DNA of 64,000 nt. Source: Photorhabdus luminescens subsp. luminescens. GTDB lineage: Bacteria > Pseudomonadota > Gammaproteobacteria > Enterobacterales > Enterobacteriaceae. Position numbers and translations under genes: made by a program. Below the pieces are notes generated by a model, which made no database searches, had not been told where the DNA came from, and worked only from the letters and a program-made list of their open reading frames with translations. The stretch is taken from contig NZ_JXSK01000003.1 in the NCBI RefSeq assembly GCF_001083805.1, positions 496,001-560,000 of the forward strand, given 5' to 3'. Below, one piece after another: positions 18,839 through 29,405 of the stretch (positions within the stretch are counted from its first letter, which is position 1; every line of letters begins with the position of its first letter).

Positions 18839-20031
18839 TTAACGTGCTTCATTCTGTGCCGTTAGCCTGCCCTTAATACGATAAAACCACCGCCCTCCCA
18901 ACAACGCCACCACAAGTTCAAGAGATGCTATTGCAGCTAGAGTTAGGATAAACAAGGTTTTACCGGCGCCAACTAATATCCATCCGCCTATCGCTGGAAA
19001 TCCAAATATCCCCACAAAGTAGGCGACAACGAACCAGGTAAGAGCCGCATGACGATTCTCAAGCGCAGAGTCGTTTACTGCCCATGTTTGAATAACGGGA
19101 TACACCAATCCATACCCTATCCCCGTTAACATGGCCGCCGCAATCTGGAATATAGGGTGAACCGGTATGCCTAGCAGGGCTAGAATGCCCATAATTAAGA
19201 ATAACATCAGCGCGATGACCAACGGGATACGGGGCATCGTCGATAAATGGCGGGCCAACAAAAGCCGCGATACAACCACAGTTGCTGCATGTACAGCAAA
19301 GAATGTACTTGCATTTGCTCGAGTCCCTTCGACCAGCGAACTCTGGAACGACATCATTCCAGAGAATACACAGCCTCCCAAACCCACCATCACAATGGGA
19401 CGGATCGCACTACTGGCAGCAATCTTGGTTATTTTTTTCACCCAAGGTCTCAGTGATAACTCCCGTTGACCATGCGGTTCCTTGATCCCAAAGGTCGCCA
19501 GAAGTAGTGAGGCGAAGATACCGATGACGCCAACAAAGAGAAATGTTATTCGAATGGGCACTCCTGCCTGTTCAACCGCTGCGGCGAGGAGAATGGGACT
19601 ACCGCAAATCCCAGCCATTTGAAACGCGCTGAAACGAGTAAACCAGTGCCCTCTGTCAGCGTCAGTGACACGCTCCGACAATGCCATCGGCCCACTGATG
19701 TAGAACATTCCCCAACCGAGTCCAATCAAGAACGCTGCGATACGCGGAATGTAACTCAGTTCACCACTGAAACCGCCTAAAAGAAAATAACCACAAGACA
19801 TCGCCAATGCCGCAAGGGCTGCAAGGCGCGATGCTTCCAGTTGCCCGGCAAACCATCCCACCAAAGGAACGCCAATCAGGGTGCCGACCAAGGCCACGCT
19901 AAGGGTCGTCCCAGTGTCAATGTCACTCCCCCTTGTGACCGAAAATACGCGGAAATAAGAAAGGTGGCGCCATATCCCCCCGCAGTGAACAGGGTTCCGA
20001 ACAGGAGAAAAAGTGCCGACATTGTTCGCAT
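18839..20031 (-). pseudogene. MFS exporter, frameshifted in a G5 tract
   Basis: A major facilitator protein of about 397 residues when repaired. The first frame from ATG 20031 (GGAG 8 bases upstream) encodes a proper first helix, 'MSALFLLFGTLFTAGGYG', up to 'SAYFRSQGG'. It then meets a run of five G at 19928-19932. One extra G joins it to the second frame, which continues 'SDIDTGTTLSVALVGTLIGV' to the normal end. Without that base the long frame has only a nonsensical N-terminus from a TTG at 20038. The last gene of a three-gene operon, it is probably the exporter. The cause may be mutation, phase variation or sequence error. Confidence 0.75.
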
Positions 20032-20054
20032 GAGTCAAACTCCATCTTAATTAT

Positions 20055-21236
20055 TCATAAGACGCCGAATGGCTTTGGCGCCATCGACCTCAGTTTATTC
20101 ACCGCTTTTTGTAGACGGAGACAAACATACCGTATCTCGTCCTCATTATTAAATCTGCCCAGTCCGAAACGCACACTGGCTTGAGCCTGAGCATCACTGA
20201 GCCCTATCGCCTTCAGTACATGTGACGGAGCTCTATTAGCAGATGTGCATGCAGACCCAGAAGACAACGCAACCTCGGAAAGCTCCAGCAAAAGCGAGTC
20301 AGCATCCAAACCGTTGAAGGAGACATTTAACAGACCGGGAAGGCATTCGGTGAGATGGCCGTTTATCCGAACATCAGCTACATTCTCGATAATATACAAT
20401 CGAAGCAAATCCCGTAGATAACGTAACCTCATTGACTCATCAGGCAAGTTTTTAACAGACAGTTCGACGGCACGCCCGAAGCCTACTATCCCCGGGACGT
20501 TAAGGGTTCCAGAGCGTAGACCTCGCTCATGTCCCCCTCCAACAATGAGAGGAGCGAGTGCTATATTCTTATTGCGTGAATCGATATAAAGTGCGCCGAT
20601 CCCCTTTGGCCCATATATTTTGTGCGCTGAAAATGAAGCAAGGCTTATATTCATGCGTTGTACATCAAATTTTATTTTGCCGAGCGCTTGCGTGGCATCT
20701 GTATGAAGAGGAATATCACGTTCTTTACAGATCGCGCCTATCTCTTCAATTTTTTGTATTGAACCAATCTCGTTGTTAGCTGCCATAATCGAAACGAGAT
20801 AGGTATCATCTCTTATTGCTCGAGATATTGAGTCTGGAGATACGACGCCGTCGCTTTGCGGCGGTAAATAGGTCACCTCGATTCCCATTGATTCGAGCCT
20901 AACGCAACAATCAAGAACAGCCTTATGCTCAATTGTCGATGTGATGACATGCCCTTTTTTACCCCTATATTGAAGGCCCGCGATTGCAAGATTATTCGAC
21001 TCGGTGGAGCCAGACGTGAATATAATATCGGAATGACTCGCCGCATTTATCGATGTCGATATCACTTTTCTTGCATTATCAACAGCTTCCATCGCTTTCC
21101 ACCCAAATACATGGTTATTACTGGCAGCATTTCCATAAGCGCAGGTAAAATAAGGCATCATAGCTTGAAGCACATCGGGATCTAATGGCGTTGTAGCATT
21201 GTTATCCAAATATATCGGCCGAGTTAAGTTGTACAT
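20055..21236 (-). CDS. Cysteine desulfurase (NifS/IscS-like), pathway-dedicated
   Basis: A 393-residue PLP enzyme that takes sulfur from L-cysteine as an enzyme-bound persulfide. Visible motifs are N-terminal 'IYLDNNATTPLDP', 'FTSGSTESNN', 'HTDATQALGKI', the PLP lysine in 'SFSAHKIYGPKGIGALY', and the catalytic cysteine loop 'SSGSACTSANRAPSHVL'. The ATG at 21236 follows GGGGG. It is not beside isc/suf genes. Instead it lies between an unrecognised gene (60 bp upstream) and an MFS exporter (23 bp downstream). The likely job is to supply sulfur to a special metabolite or to a modification carried by that operon (inference). Confidence 0.88.
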   Translation of the reverse strand: MYNLTRPIYLDNNATTPLDPDVLQAMMPYFTCAYGNAASNNHVFGWKAMEAVDNARKVISTSINAASHSDIIFTSGSTESNNLAIAGLQYRGKKGHVITSTIEHKAVLDCCVRLESMGIEVTYLPPQSDGVVSPDSISRAIRDDTYLVSIMAANNEIGSIQKIEEIGAICKERDIPLHTDATQALGKIKFDVQRMNISLASFSAHKIYGPKGIGALYIDSRNKNIALAPLIVGGGHERGLRSGTLNVPGIVGFGRAVELSVKNLPDESMRLRYLRDLLRLYIIENVADVRINGHLTECLPGLLNVSFNGLDADSLLLELSEVALSSGSACTSANRAPSHVLKAIGLSDAQAQASVRFGLGRFNNEDEIRYVCLRLQKAVNKLRSMAPKPFGVL

Positions 21237-21296
21237 AATTTTCCCCCTTAACAAACAAAGATGAAATTATTTTTTTATTATCTTGACTATTATCTG

Positions 21297-22010
21297 CTAA
21301 GCAGTAACTACATCGCCTTTACTCACCTCCCCTTCTTCATTAACCAGATTGAGACGAATGGCAGTTGAAACACCGAGCATATGGCTGAGTTGTAGCCCAC
21401 GCACATATGCCAAAGCTCTCGACCAAGCGCAGTCCTCAAAGAACACCTCCAGAATAGCCTCTGAACCTTTGTGATCACCTGCGGCTTTCTCAAAATATTC
21501 CTTCGTAATTGCCGCACAGGTGAGTTTCTGAGTCGGCTCTTCGTAAGCAGCATCTGATGTCGGCGGTTTGCCGTCAGCGAGGTTTTTGGACACCATCCGC
21601 CGTGTGATGATTTCGGGTATTTCTCCAGAGGCTAAGATGTGGACAAGGTGCTGCCTGGCTGAATCTTCGTGAATAACACGTATTTCACTGAGCGGAATCT
21701 GATATTTTTCTGTTACGGGCAAGAAGATATTCCTGATCGAGGCATGGAGATGACTCAAGCGGGGGTTCCGTTTTTGAGAATTAGTGAGGTTCTCTATCAG
21801 GAACTGGAGGCGGAATATCCCATGATGATCGAATGCCACGGATATCCTCGGTAATTGACCACATTTATCTTGGCTTCGCCTGGCAAACATCAAAGCAGCC
21901 TCAAAGGCTTTCAACTGAGCCTCAACAACTATCTCACGATCCTTATTAAGATAAACTCGAGAATTCCCTGCCAGTATGCTTACGTTAGTTTCTCGCTGAT
22001 TCATTTTCAT
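21297..22010 (-). CDS. Protein of unknown function, first gene of the desulfurase/exporter operon
   Basis: A 237-residue soluble protein with no signal peptide or membrane segment. I do not recognise the family. Mixed alpha/beta-looking segments ('LPRISVAFDHHGIFRLQFLI', 'IPLSEIRVIHEDSARQHLV', 'AILEVFFEDCAWSRALAYV') and several His/Asp/Glu/Cys residues would fit an enzyme. AAGGA lies 5 bases before the ATG at 22010. It opens a tight minus-strand operon with a cysteine desulfurase and an MFS protein, so a sulfur-linked biosynthetic or modification role is plausible but not shown. Confidence 0.72.
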   Translation of the reverse strand: MKMNQRETNVSILAGNSRVYLNKDREIVVEAQLKAFEAALMFARRSQDKCGQLPRISVAFDHHGIFRLQFLIENLTNSQKRNPRLSHLHASIRNIFLPVTEKYQIPLSEIRVIHEDSARQHLVHILASGEIPEIITRRMVSKNLADGKPPTSDAAYEEPTQKLTCAAITKEYFEKAAGDHKGSEAILEVFFEDCAWSRALAYVRGLQLSHMLGVSTAIRLNLVNEEGEVSKGDVVTA

Positions 22011-22552
22011 CAATATCCTTTTCCATGATGGATCGTATGTATAAGGATGCCCGAAGCATCCATTAATTTTTGGAGCAAAGGGAGTTCTTAAAGAGTGATT
22101 GATATAACGTATGGAAGATAAGGAGATCTTTATAATTTCACGTACGCTGAATACCGTTTTCTCTTGCGATCTCGGTTATAAAACAAGTATGTCTGATATT
22201 AGGCAAGGGTATAATTCCCATAAAAGAAGTTGGATAAAGGTTAGCGTATCTTTTTTATCAAAAAATAGATCTTCGTCTTGTTTAAACATTTTTTCTTTTT
22301 GACCTTGCAGTCGAGGCTCTGAGCCCAGCCATCGGACATCATTTAGCTCTCAGCTTACCGGGTAATTCTGTCACACCAATACAAGGCTCTAGTTGCCAAG
22401 TATGGATATGTCCGAACTGTTGTTGAGACAGCTAACTAAAATCCGTTATATCAAGGTAAATCTTCTCAGCAACATTAAAGGGGGGATTCTCGCTATTAAG
22501 CCATCGGCGAAAAGTTTCATATGTGAAAACATGGCTGCACCGACCGACTGCC
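22011..22552. other. Region between operon promoter and yafQ relic
   Basis: About 540 bp without a gene I can support. It should contain the promoter of the minus-strand operon. On the minus strand near 22390-22540 a short frame ('HVFTYETFRRWLNSENPPF') reads like protein but is broken by TAG and TGA codons, so it may be an old gene remnant. I could not assign it. Confidence 0.4.
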
Positions 22553-22953
22553 TCAGGAAAACTCAAAAAAATCAGCATGGCTACCAACTCGATACAAGAT
22601 CAATTCAGTGTCCGTACGTCGATAAATCAGTAGTAAATCCAGTGCTCCATGACATTCCAAATAACCAATATATACCCAATGGATTTCAAGATGCATCGCG
22701 ACGGCAAAGGAACGAATCCCCGGGAGCATAGATAACTATGTGACCGGGGTGAGTGAGTGCAGCCAACAAAGAGGCAACTTGAAAGATGACGGGGATAGTT
22801 ACCATTCAGGCGGTGTTCTTTATACTTCGGTGGTAATGGCTGGCCGGTTTGCAAAAGCGCAAGGGTTTTCATAATGATTTCTTGCGCTTTTTTATTGTTG
22901 ACGTACTTTTTGGCATCCCTTTTAAATCGGCTCTGATAAACGAAAATCAACAC
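22553..22953 (-). pseudogene. yafQ: YafQ-type mRNA interferase toxin, split by an ERIC element
   Basis: RelE-superfamily ribosome-dependent mRNase toxin. The N-terminal half starts at 22953 ('SRFKRDAKKYVNNKKAQEII', then 'LNGNY'). It is cut by an ERIC element at 22671-22796. The C-terminal half resumes after it with 'ECHGALDLLLIYRRTDTELI' and 'YRVGSHADFFEFS' to a TGA at 22553-22555. The active-site region is thus destroyed, and the read-through frame encodes ERIC-derived sequence instead. The cognate dinJ antitoxin gene, 2 bp upstream, is intact. Confidence 0.85.
22671..22796 (+). repeat. ERIC element inside yafQ
   Basis: A 126-bp copy of the enterobacterial repetitive intergenic consensus. 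It starts TATACCC, has the diagnostic palindromic centre GAATCCCCGGGAGCATAGA...GTGACCGGGGTGAGTGAG, and ends in AAAGATGACGGGGATA. It is about one base short of the canonical 127 bp. Unusually, it lies within a coding sequence. Confidence 0.93.
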
Positions 22954-22955
22954 TG

Positions 22956-23213
22956 TTACCAGCCTAAATCACTTTTTAATTCATCAAGCGTGTTGGCACG
23001 GTGAACACCTATCCCGTTCTCTAGATCATGAATTGCCTGTAACGTCTCGCTATTCGGTTGCAGCAACCCATCCGGTAGCCGACCTTCTGCGGCTAATCGA
23101 TTAATAACCATACGTATAACGGTAGATAAATCGAGCCCAAGCGCTTTGGCATTTGCCATTGCCGCCGCTTTGCAGGCTGGTGACACCCTGGCTCTGACAA
23201 CAGTATCAGTCAT
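22956..23213 (-). CDS. dinJ: DinJ/RelB-type antitoxin
   Basis: An 85-residue antitoxin with an N-terminal ribbon-helix-helix: 'DTVVRARVSPACKAAAMANA', then 'LGLDLSTVIRMVINRLAAEG'. The C-terminal toxin-binding tail ends 'ANTLDELKSDLGW'. I chose the ATG at 23213, with GGGGAG upstream, over an 18-codon longer frame. Its partner toxin gene yafQ, 2 bp downstream, is broken by ERIC, so this antitoxin has no functional local toxin. It would still be expected to bind its own promoter. Confidence 0.9.
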   Translation of the reverse strand: MTDTVVRARVSPACKAAAMANAKALGLDLSTVIRMVINRLAAEGRLPDGLLQPNSETLQAIHDLENGIGVHRANTLDELKSDLGW

Positions 23214-23309
23214 AGTAAATGCTCCCCTGTGTGTTTGATTAGAACACCGTAGCCTTTTTGTAGCCACACGTCAAAAGATTATAAATATGACTTGGTAGCC
23301 AATTATCTG

Positions 23310-23329
23310 AGGAGGGTTTTACCCCTCCT
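23310..23329 (-). terminator. Stem-loop after eno
   Basis: A GC-rich stem (AGGAGG... with ...CCTCCT arms around TTTTACC) lies about 30 bp past the eno stop. The U-tract is weak on both strands. It is probably the end of the pyrG-eno message. Confidence 0.5.
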
Positions 23330-23359
23330 GTTTAATTCTAATACTTAATTAATTACCTA

Positions 23360-24688
<1,329 letters not shown>

Positions 24689-24733
24689 TCAGGTAAGCGA
24701 CGGAATAGTTCATACCGTCACTCACTGCACATC

Positions 24734-26702
<1,969 letters not shown>

Positions 26703-27050
26703 ATGATTATACTGACTCAGGAACAATTCGATAAAATTATTGATGCAGGGGACAATGTTTATATTGAAAAAATCAAGCAATGCATTTTGTCAAAACATGC
26801 CGACTTGGTTGTGCATGAAGATGAGAAAAATTTGCATAAGCGACTGAGAGAGGCATATCGATATCTAATCGACGACCTAGGATTTAGAAATAAAAAGCTT
26901 ATTAAATCATACCTTTATTTAACCGCCTTCAATCTTAATTTCCATGATGCGCCAGAAATCAAAAATGCCCTTGAAACAGGAGAAAACCCGGAACAACAAT
27001 ACAAAGATATCCTGAGGATAACAGATAACTTATTGAAAAGGAGAAATTAA
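26703..27050 (+). CDS. Unknown protein, first gene of a toxin/immunity module
   Basis: A 115-residue soluble, charged, mostly alpha-helical protein ('EKNLHKRLREAYRYLIDDLG', 'LIKSYLYLTAFNLNFHD', 'DILRITDNLLKRRN'). No signal peptide and no family I recognise. AAGGAG lies 7 bases before the ATG. Its stop is 1 base from the start of the toxin gene, so the two are translated together. By position it could be an adaptor or chaperone for loading the toxin, or an accessory immunity factor; the sequence does not say which. Confidence 0.7.
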   Translation: MIILTQEQFDKIIDAGDNVYIEKIKQCILSKHADLVVHEDEKNLHKRLREAYRYLIDDLGFRNKKLIKSYLYLTAFNLNFHDAPEIKNALETGENPEQQYKDILRITDNLLKRRN

Positions 27051-27051
27051 C

Positions 27052-27654
27052 ATGCCTTTACCTCTGTTAGTTCCGGTAGCCCTGACTGCTGCCGAATATG
27101 CAGCATCAGCCCTTGCGGGCATATTAGTCGGCGTTGGGGTTGGCCTCGGTGTTGAGGAGATGACAAAAGAGGATGAAAAAGAGGAATCGCTAGCCCAAAC
27201 AGATGAAATCAGTACAGTAAGGGAAGAATGCAAGGTGTGTCCAGCGACTGAGAAAGTAAGTTCTAACTGGGAGAGTACCAGTTCATATTCGCAGATTACC
27301 CTTGATTATCAACTCCAAATAGCTAAAACCATTTACAAACCTGACGCCAAACTTATACAAGTTTGGGAATGCTTAGGCGTGAGTTTTGATGGCTGGCGCC
27401 CAGAATGGTGCCTGTTTCTGGAATCCAAAGCTAAGTATGATCAGTTTTTTAGGAAGGGAAAGCCAATGGAGTGGTGGACGGGAAAAGATTCAATGAAAAA
27501 CCAGGGAGGACGGCAGCAAGAAGTATGCACTTCATTGAATGGCATTCCACGTTCCCACTGGCATTTTATGGAACCTATGAGCGCGGCTTACTATTCAAAG
27601 GAGTTTTCTAAACATCCCAATATTAAAGTATTTCATACCCCCTTATTCAGATAA
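27052..27654 (+). CDS. Tox-REase-5-like nuclease toxin
   Basis: A 200-residue predicted antibacterial effector. The N-terminus is a glycine/alanine-rich hydrophobic stretch (residues 3-38) that could cross or insert in a membrane. The C-terminal domain (about 95-190) fits the restriction-endonuclease-fold toxin 5 family: 'QVWECLGVSFDGW', then 'CLFLESKAKYDQFF' with a PD-(D/E)xK-like D...E-x-K core, then an 'SHWHFMEP' stretch. TseT of Pseudomonas is a type VI effector of this family. No PAAR, VgrG or Rhs part is attached here. The GGAG ribosome site overlaps the end of the preceding gene. The Imm52-like gene follows 13 bp later. Confidence 0.75.
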   Translation: MPLPLLVPVALTAAEYAASALAGILVGVGVGLGVEEMTKEDEKEESLAQTDEISTVREECKVCPATEKVSSNWESTSSYSQITLDYQLQIAKTIYKPDAKLIQVWECLGVSFDGWRPEWCLFLESKAKYDQFFRKGKPMEWWTGKDSMKNQGGRQQEVCTSLNGIPRSHWHFMEPMSAAYYSKEFSKHPNIKVFHTPLFR

Positions 27655-27667
27655 TGCGAGACAACAA

Positions 27668-28390
27668 ATGACTATTTTATCACCAGAAATAAAGCTATAT
27701 TTTGACCGGCAAGAACCCTTGACTCCACAAATAGTATTAGCTGATTTATATCGAATTACTCAGCAAATCGATCACTTTTTTAGCCGTCATAAGACTTGGT
27801 ATTTGACTGGTCATACTCGTAAAGAAGCATTAGAACACCTTGTTTTTGAAGAGAACCTCCCGACAGAAAAAGCGTTTCAAGTGTTTGAAAAAAATTACAA
27901 AAAAAATTTTCCTTTTATAGGAAAAAGTATTTGGGATGGTGAAGATGATGATCTTGCCTGTTCCCTATTCTATGAGAACTATCGTAGTGACAGGTTAGGA
28001 CAAACTGAAATAACAATAGATCTTAATATTGACGAAAAGGAGTTTCAGTTTTCACGGTTGATTGATTTTATTACCTTTTTGGTTTTCAGCCGTAATTCCC
28101 CCTACATTATGGTGGAAACTAACGGCTATACCTTGAATCGAAATCAGGTATTTCCCGACAGGTTAAGTGCAGGTTGGATGATTTATTTACCCTTCGTTAT
28201 AGACCCCTCATTGTTACCAATGGCAGATGAAATCTTGCCTATTGCCAATGATAAAGAGCAATTGGGGACATTGATCATCACCAAAAAAGGCATTTTTGAC
28301 GGCGAAAATCAGGACGATATTGATAAAGCCAATGATGTTGAAATTCAGTTGGTAAATCTGGGATTACTGCCATTAATTACTGAGGTTTAA
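27668..28390 (+). CDS. Imm52-like immunity protein
   Basis: A 240-residue acidic cytoplasmic protein directly after the nuclease toxin. Features typical of the immunity family 52 that pairs with Tox-REase-5 are a central strand-rich region ('LDYLITF'-like FITFLVFSRNSP) and 'RLSAGWMIYLPFVIDPSLLP' towards the C-terminus. The family call rests on remembered pattern plus the toxin pairing. The likely role is to bind and block the nuclease of the cell or its sisters. No gene follows before mazG, which converges. Confidence 0.7.
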   Translation: MTILSPEIKLYFDRQEPLTPQIVLADLYRITQQIDHFFSRHKTWYLTGHTRKEALEHLVFEENLPTEKAFQVFEKNYKKNFPFIGKSIWDGEDDDLACSLFYENYRSDRLGQTEITIDLNIDEKEFQFSRLIDFITFLVFSRNSPYIMVETNGYTLNRNQVFPDRLSAGWMIYLPFVIDPSLLPMADEILPIANDKEQLGTLIITKKGIFDGENQDDIDKANDVEIQLVNLGLLPLITEV

Positions 28391-28596
28391 CGGCAACGAG
28401 ATAATTTTCTATTCTTCATCATTCCTTTGATATCTTTTCGTGAATTAGCTCCGCTTTCTGTTTCCGCTTTTTTCGCGTTGATAACAGCCCTCTTGGGCTG
28501 TTTGCCATCCCTTTCCCTCCTTAATACCAAAAGTTCGCTCTGCTCTCAATTAGCATTCTGGAAGGAAAATTTCAGCTTTCCGGCCATTCTTTCCGG

Positions 28597-29376
28597 TTAC
28601 TGTTTCTTAACCTGCTGCCACATTTGTTCCATTTCTTCCAATGTCGCCGCTTCCAAGGTGTGGCCTTGGTTCAGGATCAACTTTTCTACTTCTCTAAATC
28701 GGTTATCAAACTTATTGCATGCTTTTTGCAATGCAATTTCCGGTTTGTATCCGAGATGGCGGGATAAGTTCACAACGGCAAACAATAAATCGCCAATCTC
28801 CTCTTCCAGGTGCTGTTGATCAACAACCGCCTGATGAGCCTCATCCATCACTTCGTCGATCTCTTCGTAAACTTTGTCCAGCACTGGCCCCAAAGTATCC
28901 CAGTCAAAACCAACCGCTGCACAGCGCTTCTGTATTTTATACGCTTTCATCAATGCCGGCAGACTTGCCGGAATGTCATCAAGGACCGAATGCAGATCTT
29001 TTTGCGCTCTTTCCTGCGCCTTACGTTTTTCCCAACCATTGATAGCTACATCACTGTTGATATCCTGCTGCTGACCGAAAATATGTGGATGGCGGCGTTC
29101 CAGCTTATCGCTAATCGCATGACAGATATCATCAAAATCAAACAATTGTTGCTCTTTGCCCATTTCAGCATAGAACACCACCTGAAATAACAGATCGCCC
29201 AATTCTTCTTTTAGATCAGAAAAATCACCACGTTCAATGGCATCAATGACTTCATAAGTCTCTTCCAATGTATAAGGCGCGATGGTTTTGAATGTCTGTT
29301 GTTTGTCCCAGGGACATCCCTGTTGAGGATGGCGCAACTGCGCCATAATCTCTAATAACCGTTTTATACCCGTCAT
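28597..29376 (-). CDS. mazG: Nucleoside triphosphate pyrophosphohydrolase MazG
   Basis: Hydrolyses NTPs and dNTPs to monophosphate and pyrophosphate; in E. coli it also lowers ppGpp. A 259-residue tandem MazG protein: the first domain has 'CPWDKQQTFKTIAPYTLEE' and the metal motif 'EELGDLLFQVVFYAE'. The second has 'EEIGDLLFAVVNLSRHLG'. The start codon (29374-29376) and the likely GAGG ribosome site lie inside a half ERIC element, so residues M-T-G-I are read from repeat DNA, yet the protein aligns with the usual N-terminus. It follows relA by 29 bp. Confidence 0.95.
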   Translation of the reverse strand: MTGIKRLLEIMAQLRHPQQGCPWDKQQTFKTIAPYTLEETYEVIDAIERGDFSDLKEELGDLLFQVVFYAEMGKEQQLFDFDDICHAISDKLERRHPHIFGQQQDINSDVAINGWEKRKAQERAQKDLHSVLDDIPASLPALMKAYKIQKRCAAVGFDWDTLGPVLDKVYEEIDEVMDEAHQAVVDQQHLEEEIGDLLFAVVNLSRHLGYKPEIALQKACNKFDNRFREVEKLILNQGHTLEAATLEEMEQMWQQVKKQ

Positions 29377-29405
29377 CTTTCAAGTTGCCTCTTTGTTGGC
29401 TGCGG
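29365..29405 (-). repeat. Half ERIC element carrying the mazG start
   Basis: A 41-bp end of an ERIC element (TATACCCGTCATCTTTCAAG on the plus strand, continuing through CCTCTTTGTTGGCTGCG) fills nearly all of the relA-mazG gap. It matches the ends of the full copies at 41884 and 51967. It touches the relA stop on one side and extends four codons into mazG on the other. Confidence 0.85.

Noticed and set aside
21297-22010. Cyclodipeptide synthase identity for the unknown protein
   Set aside because: The conserved serine-containing N-terminal motif and catalytic Tyr/Glu pattern of that family are not seen.
22111-22731. Plus-strand ORFs upstream of the desulfurase operon
   Set aside because: Poor composition, no ribosome site and overlap with yafQ and ERIC sequence; the protein-like frame there is on the other strand and is broken.
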